DNA from: Tenacibaculum pacificus
GTDB lineage: Bacteria; Bacteroidota; Bacteroidia; Flavobacteriales; Flavobacteriaceae
Assembly: GCF_027941775.1 (NCBI RefSeq)
Contig: NZ_CP115917.1
Span: 2,337,001 to 2,401,000 of the forward strand
Direction: 5' to 3'
DNA: 64,000 nt
The notes beneath the pieces are model-generated. The model saw nothing but the letters and a program-made list of their open reading frames with translations. It did no database searches and was not told the origin of the DNA. A program made the translations under genes and the position numbers. The number at the start of each line of letters is the position of its first letter. Within the stretch, counting starts at the first letter, position 1. Shown here piece after piece: positions 16,306 through 24,828 of the stretch.

Positions 16306-16649
16306 ATGCCAAGATCAGTAAATTCAGTAGCCTCAAGAAGAAGAAGAAAAAAATCTTGAAGGCAGCAAAAGGTTACTTTGGAAGACGTAAAAACGTTTAC
16401 ACAGTAGCAAAAAATGCGGTAGAAAAAGCGATGACATACGCTTATCGTGACCGTAAAAACAATAAGAGAAACTTCCGTTCATTATGGATTCAGCGTATTA
16501 ACGCTGGAACACGTCAGTATGGAATGTCTTACTCTCAGTTTATGGGTAAAGTAAAAGCTAATAGTATCGAATTAAACCGTAAGGTTTTAGCTGATTTAGC
16601 GATGAACAATCCAGAAGCTTTTAAGGCCATTGTAGAAAAAGTAAAATAA
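16306..16649 (+). CDS. rplT: 50S ribosomal protein L20, frame broken at an A7 run
   Basis: L20 is essential for assembling the 50S subunit. From ATG 16306 the frame reads [16 protein letters not shown] and then hits TGA at 16357-16359. The rest of L20 ([16 protein letters not shown] onward) is in the -1 frame from ATC at 16353 and runs to 16649. The switch lies on A7 (16347-16353), read A AAA AAA, which is both a classic slippery heptamer and a prime site for a homopolymer undercall. Adding one A restores an intact 114-residue L20. The gene must be functional in the organism, so either the sequence lacks one base or expression depends on slippage. Confidence 0.9.
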
Positions 16650-16671
16650 GTTTCATATACTTGCTTATACT

Positions 16672-16703
16672 AAAAACCCAAACTTAAACGTTTGGGTTTT
16701 TTT
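16672..16703 (+). terminator. terminator of the thrS-rplT operon
   Basis: AACCCAAAC and GTTTGGGTT form the stem, with T7 following. Confidence 0.8.
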
Positions 16704-16742
16704 AAACCTATTAGATTCAATCTTTACATAAAATTCTAATCA

Positions 16743-17339
16743 ATGAAAATTTTAAGAATCCTATTACTAATTCTTATAACGCAGCAAATTTCTGCACAAA
16801 AGCGTTTATCTAAAACTCAAGTAGATTCATTGCCTAATACCATAGAAAATCAGTTTACAAAAGTGTATCGATTATCTAATAACTGGCAAGAATATAAACT
16901 GATTAAACGTACAAATTTTATCAGTTTTCAAAAAAACATACTAGATAGTGTCGTTGCTATCAAAAAAGATGTCGTTGCTAAACAGCTTCAATTAGATCTT
17001 CAATTAAAAAATACCAATACTTTAAAAGAAGAAATTAACTCTTTAAAAAACAATTTATCAGTATCTGTTCAAAAAGAAGATGCAATTTCAATTGGAGGGT
17101 TTTACTTAGATAAAACAACCTATAATACTATTCTTTGGAGTATTATAAGTGGATTATTAATTGGTTTAGCTTTTTTCATTTTTAAATTTAATAGCAGTAA
17201 CTCTGTTACTAAAGAAACTAAAAATTTATTAGTTGGTATTGAAAATGAATTTGAACAATACAAAAGAAATTCGATTGATAAAGAACAAAAACTAAGACGT
17301 CAATTACAAGATGAAATTAACAAACAACGTGGTGTATAA
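16743..17339 (+). CDS. coiled-coil membrane protein, unknown function
   Basis: This 198-residue protein has a signal peptide ending ISAQ (residues 1-18), a periplasmic coiled-coil segment (about 65-105), one transmembrane helix (about 128-147) and a second charged coiled coil in the cytosolic tail (about 160-195). Proteins of this layout are common in Flavobacteriia, and some databases label them tRNA (guanine-N1)-methyltransferase, but nothing in the sequence resembles a methyltransferase and I reject that name. It stands alone between two terminators. Confidence 0.65.
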   Translation: MKILRILLLILITQQISAQKRLSKTQVDSLPNTIENQFTKVYRLSNNWQEYKLIKRTNFISFQKNILDSVVAIKKDVVAKQLQLDLQLKNTNTLKEEINSLKNNLSVSVQKEDAISIGGFYLDKTTYNTILWSIISGLLIGLAFFIFKFNSSNSVTKETKNLLVGIENEFEQYKRNSIDKEQKLRRQLQDEINKQRGV

Positions 17340-17363
17340 TTAAGTTTTGTACTATTATAAAAT

Positions 17364-17393
17364 AAAAAAGCAACTCAAAAAAGTTGCTTTTTT
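17364..17393. terminator. bidirectional terminator
   Basis: AAAAAAGCAACT and AGTTGCTTTTTT form a stem between two converging genes. Confidence 0.75.
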
Positions 17394-17408
17394 ATTTTAT
17401 AAATAACT

Positions 17409-19100
17409 TTAAGATAATCCTGAAATTACACCATTATTATCAATAGTCATATTTTCTGATGCAGGTGTTGCTGGTAAACCTGGCATACGCATCATTTTTC
17501 CTAATACAGGAATTATAAATTGTGCACCAGCTGCTATTTCAATTTCCCGAATATGTACCGTAAAACCTTCAGGTCTTCCTATTAATTTATCATCATCAGA
17601 AAAAGATTTTTGTGTTTTTGCCATACAAACTGCAAAATCATTAAATCCTAATCGATTAATTCTACGTAAATTTAATTCTGCTTTTTTATCATAGGTTACT
17701 CCTACTGCTCCGTAAATTTCTTTAGCAATTGTTGCTATTTTTTCTTTCACAGGACTTTTCCAATTGTATAAAGGCTTAAATTGTGTTGCCTTATTTTCAA
17801 CAACATTTACCACAGCTTTTGCTAATTCCTTAGTTCCTTGACCTCCTTTTGCCCATCCTTCTGAAACAACTGCTTCAACTCCTAATTTAGCACAAGCTTC
17901 AATAACAAAATTCACTTCTTCTTCAGAATCTGAAATAAATGAATTAATCGCTACTACTGGCTCAATGTTAAACTTACGAATATTTTCTATATGCTTTTCA
18001 AGGTTTTTAAATCCATCTTGAACACATACTATATTTGGCGTATTATATGCTTCTTTCTGTACACCTCCATGATGACGTAATGCTCTAACAGTAGCGACTA
18101 AAACCACACATTTAGGATTTAAACCTGCATATTGTGATTTAATATTTAAAAATTTCTCTGCTCCTAAATCAGCTCCAAAACCTGCTTCTGTTACTACATA
18201 ATTAGATAATGACAAACCCATTTTTGTAGCAATAATAGTGTTTGTTCCTTGGGCAATATTTGCAAAAGGACCTCCGTGAATAATTGCTGGATTTTCCTCT
18301 AATGTTTGTACTAAATTTGGTTTTATTGCATCTTTTAATAAAATAGCCATCGCATCTTGTGCTTTTAAATCACGTGCAAAAACAGGCTTTTTATCAAAAG
18401 TAAAACCGATAAATATATTTGCTAATCTAGCTTTTAAATCTTCAAAGTTTAGCGACATACAAAGTATTGCCATTACTTCGGATGCCGGAGTAATATTAAA
18501 GCCATCTTCACGAGGGATACCATTTGCTGTACCCCCTAAACCAATAGTTATTTGACGCAACGCACGGTCGTTCATATCAATTACTCGTTTCCATAAAATA
18601 GTACGAGGATCGATATTTAAATTATTAGTTTTACTCTGTAAATTATTATCAATCAAAGCAGCTAATAAATTATTAGCCTTTTCAATAGCATTAAAATCAC
18701 CTGTAAAATGTAAATTAATATCTTCCATCGGAAGAACTTGTGAATATCCGCCACCAGCGGCTCCTCCTTTTATTCCAAAAACAGGTCCTAAAGATGGTTC
18801 TCGTAATACAACAGTTGCTTGTTTGCCAATTTTATTTAATCCTTCAGTTAAACCAATAGAAACAGTAGTTTTACCTTCTCCTGCAGGTGTTGGTGTTAAA
18901 GCAGTAACCAAAACTAAGTTGTTTTGTGCTATTTTTTGTTCATCAATTAAATGTAAAGGAAGCTTCGCTTTATATTTTCCATACATTTCTAAATCGTCTT
19001 CTACTATGTTCAGTTTTGTTGCAATATATTTAATATGCTTTAGTTTTTTTGCTTGTGCTATCTCAATATCACTTAAATGTTTTATTACTAACTCTATCAT
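17409..19100 (-). CDS. fhs: formate-tetrahydrofolate ligase
   Basis: This 563-residue enzyme forms 10-formyl-tetrahydrofolate from formate, THF and ATP, feeding purine and formyl-Met synthesis. The ATP-binding loop PTPAGEGKTT is near residue 71, followed by the family signature VLREPSLGPVFGIKGGAAGGGYSQV. The C-terminus ends MPGLPATPASENMTIDNNG as in other members. The first residues MIELVI precede the more usual KHLSDIEIAQ by a few codons, so the start is uncertain by a few residues. The gene is divergent from secDF. A plus-strand frame overlapping its 5' part is a shadow. Confidence 0.96.
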   Translation of the reverse strand: MIELVIKHLSDIEIAQAKKLKHIKYIATKLNIVEDDLEMYGKYKAKLPLHLIDEQKIAQNNLVLVTALTPTPAGEGKTTVSIGLTEGLNKIGKQATVVLREPSLGPVFGIKGGAAGGGYSQVLPMEDINLHFTGDFNAIEKANNLLAALIDNNLQSKTNNLNIDPRTILWKRVIDMNDRALRQITIGLGGTANGIPREDGFNITPASEVMAILCMSLNFEDLKARLANIFIGFTFDKKPVFARDLKAQDAMAILLKDAIKPNLVQTLEENPAIIHGGPFANIAQGTNTIIATKMGLSLSNYVVTEAGFGADLGAEKFLNIKSQYAGLNPKCVVLVATVRALRHHGGVQKEAYNTPNIVCVQDGFKNLEKHIENIRKFNIEPVVAINSFISDSEEEVNFVIEACAKLGVEAVVSEGWAKGGQGTKELAKAVVNVVENKATQFKPLYNWKSPVKEKIATIAKEIYGAVGVTYDKKAELNLRRINRLGFNDFAVCMAKTQKSFSDDDKLIGRPEGFTVHIREIEIAAGAQFIIPVLGKMMRMPGLPATPASENMTIDNNGVISGLS

Positions 19101-19222
19101 TTCTTCTTATTTTTTTCATAAAATATCGCCTAAATATACCCTTTTTGATGATTATAAAAAGCAATATAGTTACGTTTTATTTACGCTAAACAGACATGAA
19201 TCATATAAATATAGCAAAAGAA

Positions 19223-19253
19223 TTGGCAAACCTTTTTCGAAATACTATATTTG
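19223..19253 (+). promoter_or_regulatory. secDF promoter
   Basis: TTG at 19223-19225, 20 nt, then TATATTTG at 19246-19253, 38 nt before the ATG. Confidence 0.65.
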
Positions 19254-19290
19254 CTCGTTTTAAAAAAGAATTCGATTTAAATTAAAATAG

Positions 19291-22200
19291 ATGCAAAACA
19301 AAGGTCTTATTAAATTATTTGCTATCCTTTTTGGATTAGTAAGCTTGTACCAATTGTCGTTTACATTTTTTGCTAATAAAGTAGAAGATAGCGCTAAAGT
19401 ATATGCAAAGGAAAACGCTAAAAGCAACAGCGGTAGGGAGTTAGCTAAATTCGAAAGAAAATATCTGGATAGCGTCGCAAATGATGAAGTTGTAAATTTA
19501 GGGGTAGCTAAATATACTTACAACGACATTAAGGAGCGTGAAATGAATCTTGGTTTAGACTTAAAAGGAGGTATTAATGCTATTTTACAAGTATCTGTAA
19601 AAGATATCTTAGTTGCTTTAGCTAATAACTCAGAAAACACTGTTTTTAGAACTGCTTTAGCAAAAGCTAGTGAAGCTCAAAAAGACAGTCAAGAAAACTA
19701 CTTAGACTTATTTTTAACGCAATTTGAAACTGCTAGTAACGGAAAAGTTAAATTAAGTGATCCTGAAATTTTTGGAACAAAAGCTTTACGTGATCGTGAA
19801 GTAATTTTATTTAACGATAATAACGAAAAAGTAAAATTAGCTTTACAACAAGAAATTAATACTTCTATTAATACTTCTTTCGAAGTATTACGTAGCCGTA
19901 TTGATAAATTTGGTGTAACACAACCAAGTATTCAACGTATCGGAAACTCTGGAAGAATTCAAATTGAATTACCAGGTGCTAAAGATATTGAGCGTGTTAC
20001 TAAATTAATTACTAGTACTGCTGAATTACAGTTTTGGGAAGTATATACAAATGCTGAAGTTCAAAACTTTTTCTTTACTGCAAATGCAAGAGTTGCTGAA
20101 TTATTAAAAGATAATACAGTAACTGCTACAACAGAGGTTAAAGACACTACAAAAACAGATGATATTGATGATTTATTAGGAGAATCTACTGAATCTACAA
20201 AAAAAGCTGATACTCAAAAGAACTTATTTACTTATTTATATCCTAATGTAGCTCAAAATCAACAACAAATGAGCTCGTTAGTTGCACAAGCTAAAGTTCA
20301 AGATACTGCACAAGTAAATAGCTTACTTGCTGATAAATCTGTAAGAGCTTTATTACCTGCAAATTTAAAATATGTTAAATTTTTATGGGATTATAAAGCA
20401 CAAAAAAGTGCTGATGGTACTGCTGAAATTATTGGATTATATGCAATAAAATCGAACAGAAATGATAAAGCTACTATTGATGGAGATGTAATTGCTGATG
20501 CAAATCAAGATTTCGATCAAATGAGCAAGCCAGTTGTATCTATGTTAATGAACGGTACAGGAACTAAAAAATGGGCAAAAATGACTGGCGATAACGTTGG
20601 TAAATTTGTTGCCGTTGTTTTAGATAACTACGTATATACAGCACCAGTTGTAAACGGAGCTATTACAGGAGGAAGTACTCAAATTTCTGGAGGAACAATG
20701 ACTGTTGAAGAAGCTCAAGATATTTCAACAGTATTAAAAGCTGGTAAATTACCTGCTCCTGCAAGAATTATTCAAGCAGAAGTTGTTGGACCATCATTAG
20801 GTCAAGAATCTATTGACGCAAGTATTTGGTCATTCGGATTAGCTATTTTATTAATATTAGGTTGGATGCTTTTATACTACGGTAAAGCGGGTCTTTATGC
20901 AAACATTGCCTTATTAGTAAACATTTTATTTATCTTCGGATGGTTAGCTTCATATAATGCAGTTTTAACTTTACCTGGTATTGCTGGTATTATTTTAACA
21001 ATCGGTATGTCGGTAGATGCGAATGTTATTATTTTTGAAAGAATTAAAGAAGCCTTAAAAGGTGGACAAACTTTAGAAACTGCCGTTGATGAAGGATTTA
21101 GTTTTAAAGGAGCTTTATCTGCTATTATCGATGCAAATATTACAACATTCTTAACAGGTGTTATTTTATTTATCTTCGGAACAGGACCAATTAAAGGTTT
21201 CGCCTACACTTTAATGTTAGGTATTGCAACATCTTTATTTACTGCAATTTTTATCACTCGTTTATTTATTGATAAATCTGTTGAAAAAGGAACTGCTTTA
21301 CCTTTTAACACAAATATCTCTAAAAACTGGTTTCAAAATATAAACATTGAATTTTTAAAGAAACGTAAGTTAGCTTACATTATTTCTGGATTCTTTATTT
21401 TAGCTGGATTAATATCAATCTTTACTTTAGGTTTAAAACAAGGAGTTGATTTTAAAGGAGGTCGTTCTTATGTTGTTCGTTTTGATCAGCCAATGAATGC
21501 AACTGAGGTTGCTTCTAGTTTAAAAAATGCTTTTGGAGCTGCTCCTGAAGTTAAAACTTACGGTTCAGATAATCAATTAAAAATAACAACAGCTTTTAAA
21601 ATTGATGAAGAAGGTAGTGAAGTTGATGATTCAGTTCAAAACTCATTATTTACAGGATTAAAATCTTACTTAGGAACTACTTCTTATGAAGACTTTAAAC
21701 CAGGATTCGAAAAAGCAGGTAGCGGAATTATGAGCTACATGAAAGTAGAACCAACAATTGCTGATGATATTAAAAAATCAGCTTTATGGGCGGTAATCGG
21801 TTCATTAATTGTTGTTTTCTTATATATTTTATTACGTTTTAGAAAAATAGCTTTCTCTATTGGTGCAGTAGCAGCAGTATTTCATGATGTATTAGTTGTA
21901 TTAGGTGTATTTTCTATCTGTTATAAATTCACGCCTTTTGATATGGAAATAGGACAATCATTTATTGCAGCAATTTTAACAGTAGTTGGATACTCGTTAA
22001 ATGATACCGTGGTAATTTTTGATAGAATTAGAGAGTATGCAGGAAGCAGTAAAAACTTTACAGCTGATTTAGTTAACAAAGCATTAAGTAGTACTTTAGG
22101 TAGAACAATAAATACCTCTTTAACTACATTATTAGTAATGTTAGCAATTTTCTTCTTTGGAGGAGACAGTATTAAAGGATTTATGTTCGCATTAATCGTA

Positions 22201-22311
22201 GGTGTGGTTGTAGGTACGTATTCATCTTTATTCGTAGCAACACCAATTATGTTTGATACTTCTAAAGAAGAAGAGGAAAAACAAGAAGATAAAATTCAAG
22301 AAACAGTATAA
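19291..22311 (+). CDS. secDF: protein translocase subunit SecDF (fused)
   Basis: This 1006-residue protein fuses SecD and SecF, which use the proton gradient to complete protein export through SecYEG. The SecD half has an N-terminal helix, the GLDLKGGINAILQV motif, a large periplasmic P1 region (about residues 60-500, with a Bacteroidetes-type insertion containing VKDTTKTDDIDDLLGES), and helices holding GMSVDANVIIFERIKE. The SecF half starts near 690, with GVDFKGGRSYVVRF and the matching VGYSLNDTVVIFDRIREY. Fusion is normal in Bacteroidetes. Clear promoter and terminator make it monocistronic. Confidence 0.97.
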   Translation: MQNKGLIKLFAILFGLVSLYQLSFTFFANKVEDSAKVYAKENAKSNSGRELAKFERKYLDSVANDEVVNLGVAKYTYNDIKEREMNLGLDLKGGINAILQVSVKDILVALANNSENTVFRTALAKASEAQKDSQENYLDLFLTQFETASNGKVKLSDPEIFGTKALRDREVILFNDNNEKVKLALQQEINTSINTSFEVLRSRIDKFGVTQPSIQRIGNSGRIQIELPGAKDIERVTKLITSTAELQFWEVYTNAEVQNFFFTANARVAELLKDNTVTATTEVKDTTKTDDIDDLLGESTESTKKADTQKNLFTYLYPNVAQNQQQMSSLVAQAKVQDTAQVNSLLADKSVRALLPANLKYVKFLWDYKAQKSADGTAEIIGLYAIKSNRNDKATIDGDVIADANQDFDQMSKPVVSMLMNGTGTKKWAKMTGDNVGKFVAVVLDNYVYTAPVVNGAITGGSTQISGGTMTVEEAQDISTVLKAGKLPAPARIIQAEVVGPSLGQESIDASIWSFGLAILLILGWMLLYYGKAGLYANIALLVNILFIFGWLASYNAVLTLPGIAGIILTIGMSVDANVIIFERIKEALKGGQTLETAVDEGFSFKGALSAIIDANITTFLTGVILFIFGTGPIKGFAYTLMLGIATSLFTAIFITRLFIDKSVEKGTALPFNTNISKNWFQNINIEFLKKRKLAYIISGFFILAGLISIFTLGLKQGVDFKGGRSYVVRFDQPMNATEVASSLKNAFGAAPEVKTYGSDNQLKITTAFKIDEEGSEVDDSVQNSLFTGLKSYLGTTSYEDFKPGFEKAGSGIMSYMKVEPTIADDIKKSALWAVIGSLIVVFLYILLRFRKIAFSIGAVAAVFHDVLVVLGVFSICYKFTPFDMEIGQSFIAAILTVVGYSLNDTVVIFDRIREYAGSSKNFTADLVNKALSSTLGRTINTSLTTLLVMLAIFFFGGDSIKGFMFALIVGVVVGTYSSLFVATPIMFDTSKEEEEKQEDKIQETV

Positions 22312-22329
22312 TTACAATTTATATTTTAC

Positions 22330-22366
22330 AAAAACCGTTTTGAATTTTATTCAAAACGGTTTTTTC
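22330..22366 (+). terminator. secDF terminator
   Basis: AAAACCGTTTTGA and TCAAAACGGTTTT form a 13-bp stem with T6. Confidence 0.8.
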
Positions 22367-22383
22367 ATTTACAATCAAGCAAC

Positions 22384-22391
22384 TATCTTTG
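22384..22391 (+). promoter_or_regulatory. putative -7 box of hpt-adk
   Basis: TATCTTTG ends 7 nt before the ATG, which would give an almost leaderless transcript. The -33 element is not clear. Confidence 0.45.
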
Positions 22392-22398
22392 CAGTATT

Positions 22399-23517
22399 AT
22401 GAAAATCACAAAACTTCACGATTTATATTTTAAAGAGTTTATTTCTTCAGATGAAATAGCTAGTATTGTTAAAACATTAGCAAAACAAGTAAAAGCCGAT
22501 TTACCAAAAAATGAAGTTCCTTTATTTATCGGAATTTTAAACGGATGCTTTGTTTTTACTGCAGATTTTTTACGTGAATATAAAGGTGACTGTGAAATAA
22601 GTTTTATAAAGTTGGCTTCTTACGAAGGAACAACTTCTACTGAAAAAGTAAAAAACCTTATTGGTATCAACGAAGATTTAACAAACAGAACTGTTATTAT
22701 TTTAGAAGATATCATTGATACAGGAAATACTTTGCAGGAAATTTATGAGATTTTTAAAACAAAACAATTAAAAGAATTAAAAATAGTAACACTTTTTTAC
22801 AAACCTGATGTGTATCGAAAAGAACTATCAATAAATTATATCGGAAAAAGTATTGAAGATAAATTTATTGTCGGTTACGGTTTAGATTATAAAGGTTATG
22901 GACGAAATTTGCCAGCTATTTATCAATTAACAACACAACCCAAAATGACAAACATCGTATTATTCGGACCTCCAGGAGCAGGTAAAGGAACGCAAGCAGA
23001 TTTATTAAAAGAGAGATATAACTTAGTTCATATTTCTACCGGAGATGTTTTCCGTTTTAATATCAAAAATGAAACTGAATTAGGTTTACTTGCTAAAACG
23101 TATATGGATGACGGAAATTTAGTTCCTGATGAAGTAACTATTAATATGCTTAAAGCCGAAGTTGAAAAAAATACTGAAGCTAACGGGTTTATTTTTGATG
23201 GTTTTCCAAGAACTCAATCGCAAGCAGAAGCTTTAGAAGCTTTTTTAAGTGAAAAAAACGAACGTATTAACGGAATGGTAGCTTTAGAAGTTCCTGAAGA
23301 TTTATTAGTTGAACGTTTATTAGAAAGAGGAAAAACTAGCGGAAGAACAGATGATACTGACGAAAGTAAAATCAGAAACCGCTTTAACGAATACAATACT
23401 AAAACAGCTATTTTAAAAGATTTTTATCAAGAACAAGGTAATTATTACGGTATAAACGGTGTTGGATCTATAGAAGAGATTACACAACGTTTATCAGAAG
23501 TATTTGATACATTATAA
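22399..23517 (+). CDS. fused hypoxanthine phosphoribosyltransferase-adenylate kinase
   Basis: One frame of 372 residues encodes two enzymes. Residues 1 to about 178 are a hypoxanthine/guanine phosphoribosyltransferase with the PRPP motif VIILEDIIDTGNTL. Residues 183-372 are an adenylate kinase, starting MTNIVLFGPPGAGKGTQ (P-loop) with DGFPRTQSQAEAL and a short LID of the non-zinc type. The former adk start codon is still visible as M183 after a linker of a few residues (QLTTQPK). The first salvages hypoxanthine to IMP; the second equilibrates AMP, ADP and ATP. Both act in purine supply, so the fusion is meaningful. obgE follows, 124 nt later. Confidence 0.92.
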   Translation: MKITKLHDLYFKEFISSDEIASIVKTLAKQVKADLPKNEVPLFIGILNGCFVFTADFLREYKGDCEISFIKLASYEGTTSTEKVKNLIGINEDLTNRTVIILEDIIDTGNTLQEIYEIFKTKQLKELKIVTLFYKPDVYRKELSINYIGKSIEDKFIVGYGLDYKGYGRNLPAIYQLTTQPKMTNIVLFGPPGAGKGTQADLLKERYNLVHISTGDVFRFNIKNETELGLLAKTYMDDGNLVPDEVTINMLKAEVEKNTEANGFIFDGFPRTQSQAEALEAFLSEKNERINGMVALEVPEDLLVERLLERGKTSGRTDDTDESKIRNRFNEYNTKTAILKDFYQEQGNYYGINGVGSIEEITQRLSEVFDTL

Positions 23518-23518
23518 A

Positions 23519-23594
23519 AACTACTATTATTAGCAAGAGCGATAATTTTGAAGGTATCTAAAAAAACTTCTTTATCTTGCTCAAAATAGTAGTT
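23519..23594 (+). other. long intercistronic hairpin between hpt-adk and obgE
   Basis: AACTACTATT (23519-23528) pairs with AATAGTAGTT (23585-23594), and AGCAAG (23532-23537) with CTTGCT (23576-23581). An inner GAAG/CTTC hairpin is possible. No T run follows, so it is not a terminator. It may be a processing or regulatory element; nothing more can be said. Confidence 0.45.
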
Positions 23595-23641
23595 ATAACG
23601 ATTAGTGCTGTTTAAATAAAACAGCTAATAACTTAGAAAAA

Positions 23642-24631
23642 ATGACTGAAGGAAATTTTGTTGACTATATAAAAATCTACGCATCTTCTGGTAAAGGAGG
23701 TCGAGGGTCTGTACATTTACATCGTGAAAAGTATATTACAAAAGGTGGTCCTGACGGAGGTGACGGTGGTCGTGGAGGTCACATCATTTTGCGTGGTGAT
23801 AAAAGTATGTGGACACTTTTTCATTTAAAATTTAAACGTCATTTTAGAGCTGAACCAGGTGGTGACGGAAGTGCAAGTCGTAGTACTGGGCATGATGCAA
23901 AAGACATTATTGTTCCTGTACCATTAGGAACTATTATTCGTGATGCCGATACTGATGAAATTTTATATGAAGTTTCAAAACATGATCAGGATGTGGTATT
24001 GTTAGAAGGTGGAAAAGGTGGTTTAGGAAACTGGCACTTTAAATCTTCAACAAATCAAGCACCTCGTTACGCACAACCAGGTATTGATGGTACAGATGGT
24101 TGGTTTCGTATTGAGCTTAAATTATTAGCTGATGTTGGTTTAGTTGGTTTCCCTAATGCTGGAAAATCTACTTTATTATCAGTAATAACAGCTGCAAAAC
24201 CGAAAATTGCAGATTACGCTTTTACAACCCTAAAACCAAACTTAGGAATTGTAGAACACCGTAATCATAAAAGTTTTGTAGTTGCTGATATTCCTGGAAT
24301 TATTGAAGGAGCTGCCGAAGGAAAAGGATTAGGACATTATTTTTTACGTCATATTGAACGTAACTCTACCCTATTATTTTTAATTCCTGCGGATAGTGAT
24401 AATATCAAAAAAGAATATGAAATTCTATTAAACGAATTACGTAAACATAATCCTGAATTATTAGATAAAGATCGTTTATTAGCTATTTCTAAAGCAGATA
24501 TGCTAGATGACGAATTAAAAGAAGAAATTAAAAAAGATTTACCTGAAGGTATTGATGCCTTATTTATCTCTTCTGTAGCTCAATTAGGTTTACAAGAATT
24601 GAAAGATAAATTATGGGATATGTTGAATTAA
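23642..24631 (+). CDS. obgE: GTPase ObgE/CgtA
   Basis: This 329-residue GTPase works in late 50S ribosome assembly and stress control. The N-terminal glycine-rich Obg domain (about 1-158) reads [20 protein letters not shown] and [10 protein letters not shown]. The G domain has G1 [10 protein letters not shown]3 [16 protein letters not shown] and a G4-like SKAD. The C-terminal OCT domain found in some Obg proteins is absent, as is usual in this phylum. The gene follows hpt-adk and has a strong terminator. Confidence 0.96.
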   Translation: MTEGNFVDYIKIYASSGKGGRGSVHLHREKYITKGGPDGGDGGRGGHIILRGDKSMWTLFHLKFKRHFRAEPGGDGSASRSTGHDAKDIIVPVPLGTIIRDADTDEILYEVSKHDQDVVLLEGGKGGLGNWHFKSSTNQAPRYAQPGIDGTDGWFRIELKLLADVGLVGFPNAGKSTLLSVITAAKPKIADYAFTTLKPNLGIVEHRNHKSFVVADIPGIIEGAAEGKGLGHYFLRHIERNSTLLFLIPADSDNIKKEYEILLNELRKHNPELLDKDRLLAISKADMLDDELKEEIKKDLPEGIDALFISSVAQLGLQELKDKLWDMLN

Positions 24632-24654
24632 TATTTCAACTAAAATAATTTTAT

Positions 24655-24689
24655 AAAAAAGCAACCTCAAATGAGGTTGCTTTTTTTTG
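24655..24689 (+). terminator. obgE terminator
   Basis: AAAGCAACCTCA and TGAGGTTGCTTT form a 12-bp stem with T8. Confidence 0.85.
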
Positions 24690-24828
24690 TACCAATCATT
24701 TATAGTTTTAAACGTATTGAGTGCCTTTTATTTTAATATAAAGCACATAAGTTTAGAATAGTATAATTAGACTTAATTAAACATTTTTTGTATATTTATG
24801 TTAAATTGCTAATACTAAACCTCTTCAA

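Noticed and set aside
16299..16349. TTG start giving rplT a different N-terminus ([14 protein letters not shown])
   Set aside because: It is the wrong frame of the rplT 5' end; the correct [14 protein letters not shown] lies one frame away before the A7 run.
16743..17339. tRNA (guanine-N1)-methyltransferase
   Set aside because: The protein is a signal-peptide, coiled-coil, single-helix membrane protein without methyltransferase motifs.
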